Source: an uncultured Opitutia bacterium (GTDB taxonomy: Bacteria > Verrucomicrobiota > Verrucomicrobiia > Opitutales > Puniceicoccaceae). Taken from it: 58,936 nucleotides of DNA. This document shows, piece after piece, positions 19,017-27,451 of this stretch. The translations under genes and the position numbers were made by a program. The notes beneath the pieces are model-generated. The model was not told the origin of the DNA, did not search any database, and saw only the letters and a list, made by a program, of their open reading frames with translations. Each line of letters opens with the position of its first letter. Position 1 is the stretch's first letter. The stretch covers positions 1 to 58,936 of the forward strand of contig CAJXLM010000013.1 in NCBI GenBank assembly GCA_913056175.1. Direction: 5' to 3'.

Positions 19017-19814
19017 TCAACCCCGCGCGCGGAGGAGGCGGCCGGCGGCCGTGGCGAGGGCGAAGAGGAGAGCGGCCACCGCGACCATGGTGGGCCCGGC
19101 CGGTGTATCGAGGACGTAGGCGACCCGGAGCCCACCGAGGCTGGCGACCACCCCGAGCACCGCGGCCAGCCCCGCCATCCCCTCGGGCGTCCGGCTGAAG
19201 GGGCGGGCCGCGGCGGCGGGGATGATGAGCATGGCGGTGATGAGGAGGACGCCGACCACCTTGATGGCCACGGCCACGACAACGGCGAGGGCGAAGGTGA
19301 GGACCAACTGTTCGCGCCGGGGCTGGATGCCGCTGGCGTGGGCGAGGTCCTCGCTGAGGGTGGCCGTGAGCAGGGCGGACCAGCGGAAGAGGACCAGCCC
19401 GACGACGAGGGCGGAGCCCAGCCAGATCACCAGCAGGTCCTGTCGGCCCACCGAAAGGATATCCCCGAAGAGGTAGCCCTCGAGGTCGATGCGGATTCCG
19501 GGGAGGAAGGAGACGGCGACCAGCCCGAAGGCGAGGGCGGCGTGGGCGAGGACCCCGAGGAGCGTGTCCATGCTGTAGTGGCGTCCGCTCAGCGAAGAGA
19601 CGAGCAGGCCCATGAGCACGGAGACGAGAAGGGCGCCAGCGAAAATGGAGAGGGAGAAGGCCAGGGAGAGGGCGACCCCGAGGATGGCGGCCTGGGCGGT
19701 GGCATCGCCGAAGTAGGCCATCCGCCGCCAGACGACGAAGCAGCCGAGCACTCCCGAGGCGAGGGCGACCCCGACCCCGGCGAGGGCGGCGCGGACGAGA
19801 AAGTCGTCGAGCAT
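19017..19814 (-). CDS. znuB: Zinc ABC transporter permease ZnuB
   Basis: A 265-residue ABC-3 family integral membrane protein with about 8 hydrophobic spans. Family signatures include GVLGCFVVWRRMAYFGDATAQAAILG near residues 21-46 and VGVLLITAMLIIPAAAAR. It starts at the ATG ending at 19814, one base beyond the znuC stop region, so zur, znuC and znuB form one transcript. A homodimer would form the channel for Zn2+ delivered by the periplasmic ZnuA encoded divergently. A possible hairpin with 7-bp arms lies past its stop, between 19016 and 18960 on the leftward transcript, but its T run is distant. Confidence 0.92.
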   Translation of the reverse strand: MLDDFLVRAALAGVGVALASGVLGCFVVWRRMAYFGDATAQAAILGVALSLAFSLSIFAGALLVSVLMGLLVSSLSGRHYSMDTLLGVLAHAALAFGLVAVSFLPGIRIDLEGYLFGDILSVGRQDLLVIWLGSALVVGLVLFRWSALLTATLSEDLAHASGIQPRREQLVLTFALAVVVAVAIKVVGVLLITAMLIIPAAAARPFSRTPEGMAGLAAVLGVVASLGGLRVAYVLDTPAGPTMVAVAALLFALATAAGRLLRARG

Positions 19815-19815
19815 G

Positions 19816-20679
19816 TCAACGGCCGGATTCCCCGGGGAACGGGGAGGTCTCCTCCTCAACGGTGGCTTTGGCCGGTACCGGTTCCGGTGGCGGAGGGTCG
19901 TGGCGGCCCCCGTCTTCCCGGTCCCCCCTCCCGGGGCCGTGCCCGTGGGCGAGGTGGGGCATCCCGTCCTCGTGGTGGTGGTCGTGCTGGTGCCGGTACA
20001 GGGCGAGGGCCCCGCCGGTGCCCGAGCCGAAGAGGGCCCGGTACTCGGGCGCCGAGGAGACCGCCTCCGGTTCTCCCTGGCAGCAGATGTGCCCGTTCAG
20101 GCAGAGGACCCGGTCGGAGGCGCTCATGACCACATGCAGCTCGTGGCTGACCATGACCACCGCGCAACCCGAACGGTCGCGGACCTCCTCCAGCTGCCGG
20201 TAAAACGCGGCCGACCCCGGCTGGTCGAGGCCCTGGGTGGCTTCGTCGAGGAGGAGGAGGTTGGGCCGACCGCGCAGGGCCCGGGCGAGGAGGACCCGTT
20301 GCAGCTGGCCGCCGGAGAGGGAGACCAGCTGGCGGCCGGCGAGATGGGGCACGCCAGCCTCCTCGAGGGCCCGGGAACGCTCCGCAGCCGGGACGCGGTG
20401 GGGCAACTGCAGGAATCGATCCACGGTGAGCGGGAGCGTGGGGTCGACCTGCAACTTCTGCGGCACATAGCCGATCCGCAGGTCAGGGGAGGGCTGGATC
20501 CTCCCCTGGGCCAGGGGTACGGCTCCGATGAGGGCGCGCAGGAGGGTGGACTTGCCGGAGCCGTTCGGGCCGACCACCGTGACGATTTCCCCGGGTGACA
20601 GTTGCAGGTCCACTCCCTCCAGGGCCGTGTGCCCCCCGTAGCGGACCGTGAGGTCGCGGGCTTCGAGAAGGACGGTCAT
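19816..20679 (-). CDS. znuC: Zinc ABC transporter ATPase ZnuC with His-rich tail
   Basis: A 287-residue ATPase that energises zinc import. Walker A is GPNGSGKST (about 38-46), the signature LSGGQLQRV, and Walker B LLLLDEATQGLD with the switch His in VMVSHE. After about residue 228 the domain ends in an unusual His-rich tail (RHQHDHHHEDGMPHLAHGHG) followed by a Pro/Glu-rich end. ZnuC tails are usually short, so this may bind zinc on the cytosolic side. The ATG ends at 20679 and overlaps the zur stop as ATGA, showing translational coupling. Confidence 0.93.
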   Translation of the reverse strand: MTVLLEARDLTVRYGGHTALEGVDLQLSPGEIVTVVGPNGSGKSTLLRALIGAVPLAQGRIQPSPDLRIGYVPQKLQVDPTLPLTVDRFLQLPHRVPAAERSRALEEAGVPHLAGRQLVSLSGGQLQRVLLARALRGRPNLLLLDEATQGLDQPGSAAFYRQLEEVRDRSGCAVVMVSHELHVVMSASDRVLCLNGHICCQGEPEAVSSAPEYRALFGSGTGGALALYRHQHDHHHEDGMPHLAHGHGPGRGDREDGGRHDPPPPEPVPAKATVEEETSPFPGESGR

Positions 20680-21224
20680 CCGCAGGGGCCGTCGGTTTCC
20701 CCGTCTCCAGCGCAGGCCGGGCAGAGGCCCTCCACCTCCATGACGGACCGCTCCACCCGGAACCCACTCGCCCGGGCCCGGCGCCCGAGGGAGGACTGTG
20801 CCGGGGAGGTTTCCTCCTCCGCCACGGTTCCGCAGGAGCGACAGATGAGGAAGGCCGGGTGGTGGGGCTCCCCGGGGTGAGAGCAGGCAATGAAGGCATT
20901 GCGCGCCTCGATCCGGTGCACGAAGCCCTGCTCGGTGAGGAAGTCGAGGGCCCGGTAGGCGACCGGAGGCTGGGCGCTCCACCCCTCCGCCCTCAACCGG
21001 TCGAGCAGCTCGTAGGCACCCACCGCCGCGTGCGATTCGAGGAGCATCTCCAGCACCCGCCGGCGCACGGGCGTGAACCGGGCCGACCGCGCCGCACAGG
21101 CCTCCTCCGCGTGCCGCAGGCCCGCCTCCACGCAGGCGCGGTGGTCGTGCGGCCGGAATCCGGCGGAGGCTTCGCCCGGAGGAGAGGACCCCGCAGAGGC
21201 GGATCGGTCAGTGGGAGAATTCAT
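20676..21224 (-). CDS. zur: Zinc uptake regulator, Fur family (Zur)
   Basis: A 182-residue Fur-family repressor. The winged-helix part shows RFTPVRRRVLEMLLESHAAV, AYELLDRL and PPVAYRALDFLTEQGFVHRI; the dimerisation part has two structural-zinc pairs, CRSC and CPAC, plus HHPAF. This arrangement, with the linked znu genes, points to Zur rather than Fur. With zinc bound it should repress both itself with znuCB and the divergent znuA through the operator at 21229-21246. The operator sits only 4 bases from the listed ATG, so either the message is nearly leaderless or translation begins at the GTG codon at residue 32 (CVEAG). Confidence 0.88.
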   Translation of the reverse strand: MNSPTDRSASAGSSPPGEASAGFRPHDHRACVEAGLRHAEEACAARSARFTPVRRRVLEMLLESHAAVGAYELLDRLRAEGWSAQPPVAYRALDFLTEQGFVHRIEARNAFIACSHPGEPHHPAFLICRSCGTVAEEETSPAQSSLGRRARASGFRVERSVMEVEGLCPACAGDGETDGPCG

Positions 21225-21228
21225 GCTT

Positions 21229-21246
21229 GCTATGTTATTGCATAGC
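21229..21246. promoter_or_regulatory. Zur operator between zur-znuCB and znuA
   Basis: The palindrome GCTATGTTATTGCATAGC has perfect 6-bp arms (21229-21234, 21241-21246) around TTATTG and lies in an AT-rich island inside GC-rich DNA. It fills most of the 37-base gap between the divergent zur and znuA start codons. Its size, symmetry and central TGTTAT resemble Fur/Zur boxes. Direct binding is inferred from context. Confidence 0.72.
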
Positions 21247-21261
21247 GTTAGTCGGTGGGGG

Positions 21262-22767
21262 ATGCAGTGTCAAGGAATTCGCAAGTGGACAGCATGGGGA
21301 GCGGCCGGGCTGGTGTCGATGCTGGCAGCGGCACCGGCGGAGGCGGAGGTCCCGCGGGTGGCGGTGGATCTGCCCGCGGTGCATTCCCTCGTCTCGGCGG
21401 TGATGGGGGATCTCGGTGAGCCGGAGTTCCTCCTGCAGCCCGGGGCCTCTCCCCACAGCTACCAGATGCGGCCCTCGGAGGCGCGCACTCTGGAGAGGGC
21501 GGAGATCCTCTTCTGGGTGAGCGGCACCCTCAGCCCGTGGCTGGCGGAGGCGATCGCCACCCTGAATCCGGAGGCGGAGTCCGTGGAGTTGATGGAGGCG
21601 CCGGCCACCCGTCGGCTGGAGTTTCGGCAGACGGCGGTGTTCGGGGAGGGCGGTGCCGGCGGGCATGGGCACCACGGCCATTCGGACCATCATTCCCACG
21701 GGGAGTCTGGGCCGGGAGAACTGCATGCCGATTCTGCGGATCGGCATCGCGGATCCCACGGCCACGGCGCGCAGGAGGAGAAACACGAAAACCACCGGGA
21801 ACACCGGCCGCAGGAGGAAGAGTCTCCGAAATCCGAGGCGCACGCGGAACACGGAGAACACGGGCATCACGGGGACTCCTCCGGCCACGGACATCACGCG
21901 GAGCACGCGGTACACGGAGAGCACGGCGACCCCTCGGCTCACGGAGATGACCGGGAGCACGAGAGCCACGGATCCCACCGCGAGCACGAGGAGCCTCCCC
22001 ATGGTTCGGCGGAGAAGGATTCGCGGCACGGTCACGGTCTTCTGGCGGAGTTGCCCGAGGAGGGTGAACACGAGCACCACGGCGACGAACACGGACCGCA
22101 CGGGGACGGCGCTGGCGGGCACGGGGGACATGGCGCTGCGCACGCCCCGGCGGAGCCCGGGCACGCGGAGCCCGATCCCAAGAGTCATGGTCACGAGCAC
22201 GGCGGTCGCTCGCACAAAGTGGGAGGACACGAGTTGCTGCACGCCCACGAGGGGATCGATCCGCACGCCTGGTTGGATCCGGTCAACGGGATGGTCTGGC
22301 TGGGGGTGATTGCCGGAGTGCTGGCGGAGAGGGACCCTGCGCATGCGGCCGTGTACGAGGCGAATGCAGCGGCGGCCCGGGAGGAAATCGAGGTTTTGCT
22401 GGCGGAGCTGGAGGCCACCCTCCGGCCGATCCGCGGGCGGGGTTTCGTGGTCTTCCACGACAGTTTCCAGTACTTCGAGAATCGTTTCGGCTTGGAGGCG
22501 GTGGGGGCGATCTCCTTCGCGGACGCTTCCGCGCCGGGACCGCGCCGGCTGCAGGAAGTGCGGGAGGCGATCGCGGAGGCGGGGGTGCGCTGTGTGCTCG
22601 CCGAGCCGCAGTTTGATCCCGGCCTTGTGGAAACGGTGGCGGAGGGGCAGGGCGTGCGGGTGCGGGAGATCGACCCGCTCGGGGTCGGTCTGGAGCCCGG
22701 TCCGGGGCTCTACGCGGACTTGCTGGAGGGGGTGGCGGACACGCTGGCCATTTGCCTGCGGGAGTAG
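21262..22767 (+). CDS. znuA: Zinc ABC transporter substrate-binding protein ZnuA with very long His-rich loop
   Basis: A 501-residue periplasmic zinc-binding protein. A signal peptide (MQCQGIRKWTAWGAAGLVSM...AEA) precedes VPRVAVDLPAVHSLVSAVMG, and PGASPHSYQMRPSEAR supplies the first zinc-ligand His. A His/Glu/Gly-rich insertion then runs from about residue 130 to 335 and carries more than 40 His. The fold resumes at GIDPHAWLDPVN (second His), VVFHDSFQYFE (third His) and LAEPQFDP (C-terminal lobe). ZnuA loops are usually 20-80 residues, so this one is exceptional and is written in degenerate repeats of the codons for HGEHG-like units. The ATG at 21262 was preferred because an upstream in-frame ATG (21223) would lie across the operator and spoil the signal peptide. 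Confidence 0.92.
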   Translation: MQCQGIRKWTAWGAAGLVSMLAAAPAEAEVPRVAVDLPAVHSLVSAVMGDLGEPEFLLQPGASPHSYQMRPSEARTLERAEILFWVSGTLSPWLAEAIATLNPEAESVELMEAPATRRLEFRQTAVFGEGGAGGHGHHGHSDHHSHGESGPGELHADSADRHRGSHGHGAQEEKHENHREHRPQEEESPKSEAHAEHGEHGHHGDSSGHGHHAEHAVHGEHGDPSAHGDDREHESHGSHREHEEPPHGSAEKDSRHGHGLLAELPEEGEHEHHGDEHGPHGDGAGGHGGHGAAHAPAEPGHAEPDPKSHGHEHGGRSHKVGGHELLHAHEGIDPHAWLDPVNGMVWLGVIAGVLAERDPAHAAVYEANAAAAREEIEVLLAELEATLRPIRGRGFVVFHDSFQYFENRFGLEAVGAISFADASAPGPRRLQEVREAIAEAGVRCVLAEPQFDPGLVETVAEGQGVRVREIDPLGVGLEPGPGLYADLLEGVADTLAICLRE

Positions 22768-22857
22768 TCCCGCGGGCGGCCTTGGGGAAGGGGCGGTCGG
22801 GGGCGGTCGTCCCTTTCGGATGGAGTCCGGCTGCGGGAGAGGCTAGTCTCCGTTCCC

Positions 22858-24204
22858 ATGCAGGAAAATCCCCTCTCGTGGAGTCCCGGCCGGTGGACGG
22901 AATGGCTGGGGGAGCAGGGCATCCGGCGATTCTATTTCGCCTGGGACGCGGATGCCGGGCGGGTGCGCACCTCGCATGCGGCGCTGGAGCCCATCGCCGA
23001 GTTTCTCGGGGGAGACCGTCGGGACTTCCGGGCGCACGAGGGCCTCTTCTTCGAAGTCTCGCCCTCGACCGGCGAGCTCATGGGTGTCTTTATCCATGAC
23101 ACTCACCGGGGCCAGGCGCAGGGAGGAACGCGCTACTGGGAGTACGCCACGGTCGAGGACTACCTGCGGGACGGTCTCCGGCTGGCGATCGGGATGACCC
23201 AGAAGAACGCCCTCGCCGGTCTTTGGTGGGGAGGGGGCAAGGGAGTGATCGCGCGGAATCGCGGGGACTCTCCGGAGGACCCGGAGCGGAGGGCAGCGCT
23301 TTTCCGGGACTATGGGCGCCTCGTCTCCTCGCTCGGAGGTGCCTATGTCGCGGCCGAGGATGTCGGGACGACCCCGGCGGATCTCGCCCACATCTTTGAG
23401 GAAACCCGGTTCACCACCTGCATCCCTCCGCAGGTGGGCGGCAGTGGTAATCCCTCCGCGGCCACCGCGGCGGGGGTCGTGCGGGGGATGGAGGCCGCGC
23501 TCGGATTTCGCGGCGAGGGTGTCCTCGAGGGCAAGACCGTGGCGGTGCAGGGACTCGGGCACGTGGCCGAGGAACTGGTCCAGCTTCTCCTCGGGCGAGG
23601 GGTTCGGCGGGTGGTGGCCAGCGAGCTGCGGGAGAGTCGCCTCGAGGCGGTCGCCGGCCGGGTCCCCGATCCCCGGCTCGAGTTGCGGCGGGCCGCTCCC
23701 GGGGATGCCTCCCTCCTCGCTGAGGAGTGCGACATCCTCGCGCCCTGCGCTACCGGGGCGATTCTCGGCCCGGCGACGATCCCGCAACTGCGCTGCCGGA
23801 TCCTCTGCGGGGCCGCCAACAACCAGTTGGAGGATGCCGACCGGGACGACCGTGCCCTCTGGGAGCGGGGCCTCACTTATGTTCCCGATTTTCTCGTGAA
23901 CCGGATGGGGATCGTGAACTGCGCGAACGAGCAGTTCGGGGTGATGGCGGACGATCCGTGGATCCTCCGCCATCTCGGCGACGAGTGGGAGCACTCGATC
24001 TACCGGACTACTGCACGGGTCCTCCGCCTCGCCGCCGGGCGATCCCAGCCGCCCGGTGCGGTGGCGGTCGAGCTGGCGGAGGAACTCGCCCGGGAGCCCC
24101 ACCCGCTCTTCGGCCACCGCGGGCGCCAGATCATGGACCGCCTGCTGCGCGGAGGATGGGCGGGAGCCGGAACCCCGCGCAGGGAGACGGTGGCGGAGTC
24201 CTGA
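22858..24204 (+). CDS. Leucine/branched-chain amino acid dehydrogenase family protein
   Basis: A 448-residue Glu/Leu/Phe/Val dehydrogenase that would reversibly deaminate an amino acid with NAD+. The substrate domain has KNALAGLWWGGGKG with catalytic Lys128 and AEDVGT at 166-171 with the catalytic Asp, both typical of leucine dehydrogenase rather than glutamate dehydrogenase. The Rossmann segment is VAVQGLGHVAEELV, followed by CDILAPCATGAIL, ILCGAANNQL and YVPDFLVNRMGIVN. The protein is about 80 residues longer than Bacillus leucine dehydrogenase, mainly from an N-terminal extension and a longer C-terminus. It is transcribed alone, convergent with the DUF5069-like gene. Confidence 0.85.
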   Translation: MQENPLSWSPGRWTEWLGEQGIRRFYFAWDADAGRVRTSHAALEPIAEFLGGDRRDFRAHEGLFFEVSPSTGELMGVFIHDTHRGQAQGGTRYWEYATVEDYLRDGLRLAIGMTQKNALAGLWWGGGKGVIARNRGDSPEDPERRAALFRDYGRLVSSLGGAYVAAEDVGTTPADLAHIFEETRFTTCIPPQVGGSGNPSAATAAGVVRGMEAALGFRGEGVLEGKTVAVQGLGHVAEELVQLLLGRGVRRVVASELRESRLEAVAGRVPDPRLELRRAAPGDASLLAEECDILAPCATGAILGPATIPQLRCRILCGAANNQLEDADRDDRALWERGLTYVPDFLVNRMGIVNCANEQFGVMADDPWILRHLGDEWEHSIYRTTARVLRLAAGRSQPPGAVAVELAEELAREPHPLFGHRGRQIMDRLLRGGWAGAGTPRRETVAES

Positions 24205-24230
24205 GGGGGGCGCCGGGAAGCCGTCGACCG

Positions 24231-24263
24231 CCCGAGAGGCCCGCGTTCCGCGGGCCCCTCGGG
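24231..24263. terminator. Strong hairpin between convergent genes
   Basis: Arms 24231-24245 and 24249-24263 (CCCGAGAGGCCCGCG pairing with one mismatch) and a TTC loop form a 15-bp stem in the 66-base gap between the leucine-dehydrogenase-like gene and the DUF5069-like gene. There is no T run on either side, so it may act as a bidirectional block or a 3' end stabiliser. Confidence 0.5.
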
Positions 24264-24270
24264 TCGGGTC

Positions 24271-24711
24271 TCAGCCGGCGATTTCCTGGGCGTGGAAGAT
24301 CGTCCAGTCGTCGAGATTGTTCAGGTTGACGGCATCGCGGAAGGGGTAGGTCTCGTCGGTGAGGCCGGCGGCGGACAGAATTTCCGCGCGGGTGCCGTCG
24401 TCATGAATGTAGCCGGTGACCGCGGCGTTGTGCTTTTCGACCGCGCTTTCATCGAAGGAGCCGTGGGCCCGGACCCAGTCCTCGAAGGCGGGGTAGCTGG
24501 GTTTTTCCGCGGCGAGGAAGGCGAGGGTCGCCTCCTTGTCGAGCCCGAGGGCGTCGAGCGTCATCTGGTCGTAGCCGGGGCCGCAGGCGGGATACTCGTC
24601 GTGCAACTTGCCGACCGCGTCGAGGCAGGCCTTCTGCCAGAACCGGGGCAGGTGAAGGATGCCGAGGGGTCCGGCCACGCCGGAGGAGATGGTGGGGACA
24701 ATCTTGCTCAT
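24271..24711 (-). CDS. DUF5069-like protein
   Basis: A small acidic 146-residue soluble protein starting MSKIVPTISSGVAGPLGILH. The segment LHLPRFWQKACLDAVGKLHDEYPACGPGYD and the late VNLNNLDDWTIFH stretch match what I remember of DUF5069 proteins, which are common in Verrucomicrobiota and have no known function. There is no signal peptide, membrane span or metal motif. The ATG ends at 24711, and 138 non-coding bases separate it from the stop of the PTS fusion gene upstream on the same strand. Confidence 0.7.
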   Translation of the reverse strand: MSKIVPTISSGVAGPLGILHLPRFWQKACLDAVGKLHDEYPACGPGYDQMTLDALGLDKEATLAFLAAEKPSYPAFEDWVRAHGSFDESAVEKHNAAVTGYIHDDGTRAEILSAAGLTDETYPFRDAVNLNNLDDWTIFHAQEIAG

Positions 24712-24849
24712 GGGGTTGTTCCTTGGGTTGGGAGGTTGGGTTGGGAGGGTAGCAGGTTTGTGCGGGGAGGAAGCTGGGCCTCCGGGACCGGGAAGGCAAT
24801 GGTGGAGGTACGGGCACCGCGGGTTTCTCCGCCCGCCCGGGAGAGGGGA

Positions 24850-27417
24850 TCAGGTTCCGTTGCCGCTGAGGCGTTCCCCGACGGTGGCACGGTCGCGAGC
24901 GGCGAGGAGTTCCGGCAGTCGTTCGCGGCAAGTGGCGGGGTCCAGCTTTTGCAGGTGAAACTTGATCAGGGGGACGAGGGCGGGGCTGACGCTGAGGGAG
25001 TCGAAGCCGAGGCCCACGAGGAGGGGCAGGGCTTCCGGGCGGGAGGCGAGCTCGCCGCAGAGCCCGAGGGGAATGCCGGCCGCGCGCGCCGCTTCCGCGG
25101 TCCATTGGAGGGCCTGGAGGACGGCGGGCTGGAGGGGGTCGGCAAGGGCGGTCATGGCGGGATTCCCGCGCTCGGCGGCCATCACGTACTGGCTGAGGTC
25201 GTTGGTGCCGACGGAGAAGAAATCGGAGACGCGGGCGAGATCGGCCGCCCGGAGCACCGCCGCGGGGGTCTCCACCATGATCCCGAGAGGTGGGTCGGGG
25301 GGAGGCTCGCCGGTCGTGCGCTCGAGCTCGGTCCGCACGGTGGCGAGCAGGGAGCGGATCGCCTCGACCTCGGCGGCGTGGGTGACCATGGGAATCATCA
25401 GCCGGAGCCGCCGGCCCGCGCCGGCCCGGAGAATGGCCCGCAGGTGGCCGCGCAGCATTTCGGCATGATCGGGGTGCCGGAGGAGGCGGATCCCCCGGAG
25501 GCCGAGAAAGGGGTTCGCCTCGGGGGGGAGGTGGAGCGCGGGGAGTTCCTTGTCCCCCCCGATGTCGAGGAGCCGCAGGGTGACGAGCTGGTCCCCGAAG
25601 AGCTCGATCCGCTCGCGCAGCGCCTCGACCTGCTCGTCCTCGCGGGGGAGAGGGTCGCGGCCGAGGAAGAGGAACTCCGTGCGGAGCAGTCCGATCCCCT
25701 CGGCTCCGTTGTCGGCCGCGGTGCGGGCGTCGGCGAGGGTGGCCACATTCGCGAGGATCGGGAGGGGGCTGCCGTCGGCAAGGTGAGCGGGCTGCCGGGC
25801 GAGGGCCCGTAGCTCGGCCTCCCGCTCCCTGCGCTCCTCCCGCTCCCGGGCGACCTCGGCGAGGTTGGCCGGTTCGGGGTCGAGCTCGAGGAGGCCGGTG
25901 CTCCCGTCGACGATCGCCTCCCGACCGGGGAGCTCCCCCTCCCAGCCCGGGGAGAGGGGAACCGCCGCCACCATGGGGATCCCGAGTCCCCGCGCGAGGA
26001 TGGCGACATGGGAGTTCTCCGAGCCGTGCACGCTGACGAGGGCCCGGACTCGATCGGGCTCGAAGTGGAGGGCCTGGGAGGGCAGGAAGTCGTCGGCCAC
26101 GAGAATGGCGGGCTCCTCCGGCAGGGTGGGCTCGCGGACCAGGTCGGGGCGGAGCGTGGCGACCAGCCGCCGGGCGACATCCTCCACGTCGGCCGCCCGG
26201 TCCCGCAGGTAGGCGTCCTGCATGCGGCGGTACTCGGCGGCGATGCGCAGGCCGGCCTTCCAGAAGGCCTCGAGGGGGCCGACATCGCAGTCGCGGAGCA
26301 GTATCCGGCTGCTCTCGTGCCACTCGGGGTCGAGGAGGAGCGTCTCGTGGGCCTCGGCAATCTCGGCCGCGCTGATCCGCCCGGTCTGGCGGGCCTCGCG
26401 GGCCTGTCCGCGGTAGTCGAGGGCCAGCTCGCGGAGGGCGGGCTCCACAGTTCTCCACTGCTCGGCCACCTCGGGGGCGGACAGCGGCTCCGGGCGCGGC
26501 TCGGGCTCTCCCCGGGAAAAGGCGACCTCCGCCTCGTGGAGAACGATCACCTCGCCTTCGGCGCGGCCGGGGGAGGCGGGCAGCCCCTGGGCGGCCCGGC
26601 TGGGCAGGTCGGAGCGCGGCGGCACCGGGCCGGGAGAGGGGAGCGGCGCGCCGCCGGCCTTGGCGGAGGCATCCGCCGGCTTTGCCTCCTCCCCGAAGTG
26701 GGCGCGGACGAGCTTGCGGACGGCCGCGAGCAAGTCGCCCGCCTCGGGCCCGCGGGCGCGCACCTCCACGGAATCCCCACACCGTACCTGGAGGGTGGCG
26801 ATGCGATTGAGGCTCCGCCCATTCACCCAATGGCCGGGGTCCCCGACGCGGCGGACCTCGGCCTCCGCGTCGAAGCGGCCGATCGTCCGGACGAGTTCGG
26901 CGGCGGGTCGGGCGTGGATGCCGTGCTCCGTGTCCACCCGGTAGGTTTCCTGTTGGTAGGTGTCCGCCCCCGGGGCGGGGGGAGCGGTCGCGGGCAGGGT
27001 AGAGGCGGATGTCCCGAGTTGCTCCTGCTTGGGAGCGAGGGAGTCGAGGGCCTCGGCAACCACGGTCTCGAGATTCGCGCCGACGGCAATCTGGACGGCG
27101 GCGGAGAGGGCCCCCTCCACAAGAGGGGCGGGAACGAGGCGGACGGGACCGGCGAGGGTCCCCTCCACGAATTCGAGGGCGGTCTCCGCACTGAGGATGG
27201 CCGAGCCGAGATCCATGAGGACGAGGACGCCGTCGGCGTCGTCCACCTGCTGGATCGCCTCCATGATCTCGAGGGGGTCGGTGCCGAGTTCCCGCCGGTC
27301 TTCTCCGGCTCCCCCGGAGATGGCCACGGGGATGTCCGCGGTGGACATCCCCTGCACGAGCTGGGCGGCCCCCTCCACGAGGGCACGGCTGTGCGAGACG
27401 AGGACGAGGCCAACCAT
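24850..27417 (-). CDS. dhaM: DhaM EIIA - HPr - Enzyme I fusion, PEP phosphotransferase for dihydroxyacetone kinase
   Basis: A single 855-residue chain carries the whole PEP relay for DhaL. The EIIA-DhaM domain (about 1-130) has active His9 in VSHSRALVEG. A Pro/Ala linker leads to HPr (about 155-245) with His168 in HGIHARPAA. Enzyme I follows (about 285-850), with His470 in GSENSHVAILARGLGIP and a complete PEP-binding barrel (EGIGLLRTEFLFL, GIMVETPAA, FSVGTNDLSQY, LCGELASRP). E. coli DhaM stops after the Enzyme I N-terminal domain and depends on general Enzyme I, whereas this one should be self-sufficient. It lies 34 bases after dhaL in a dhaK-dhaL-dhaM operon. Longer in-frame upstream sequence overlaps dhaL and was not used. 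Confidence 0.93.
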   Translation of the reverse strand: MVGLVLVSHSRALVEGAAQLVQGMSTADIPVAISGGAGEDRRELGTDPLEIMEAIQQVDDADGVLVLMDLGSAILSAETALEFVEGTLAGPVRLVPAPLVEGALSAAVQIAVGANLETVVAEALDSLAPKQEQLGTSASTLPATAPPAPGADTYQQETYRVDTEHGIHARPAAELVRTIGRFDAEAEVRRVGDPGHWVNGRSLNRIATLQVRCGDSVEVRARGPEAGDLLAAVRKLVRAHFGEEAKPADASAKAGGAPLPSPGPVPPRSDLPSRAAQGLPASPGRAEGEVIVLHEAEVAFSRGEPEPRPEPLSAPEVAEQWRTVEPALRELALDYRGQAREARQTGRISAAEIAEAHETLLLDPEWHESSRILLRDCDVGPLEAFWKAGLRIAAEYRRMQDAYLRDRAADVEDVARRLVATLRPDLVREPTLPEEPAILVADDFLPSQALHFEPDRVRALVSVHGSENSHVAILARGLGIPMVAAVPLSPGWEGELPGREAIVDGSTGLLELDPEPANLAEVAREREERREREAELRALARQPAHLADGSPLPILANVATLADARTAADNGAEGIGLLRTEFLFLGRDPLPREDEQVEALRERIELFGDQLVTLRLLDIGGDKELPALHLPPEANPFLGLRGIRLLRHPDHAEMLRGHLRAILRAGAGRRLRLMIPMVTHAAEVEAIRSLLATVRTELERTTGEPPPDPPLGIMVETPAAVLRAADLARVSDFFSVGTNDLSQYVMAAERGNPAMTALADPLQPAVLQALQWTAEAARAAGIPLGLCGELASRPEALPLLVGLGFDSLSVSPALVPLIKFHLQKLDPATCRERLPELLAARDRATVGERLSGNGT

Positions 27418-27451
27418 GGAAGGGCGGGGAGGAGGGAAGGGGGAGGGGGCC

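Noticed and set aside
21223-21261. Earlier znuA start giving MLAMLLHS
   Set aside because: It would place the start codon beside and translation through the palindromic operator, and would put charged residues ahead of a good signal peptide that begins at 21262.
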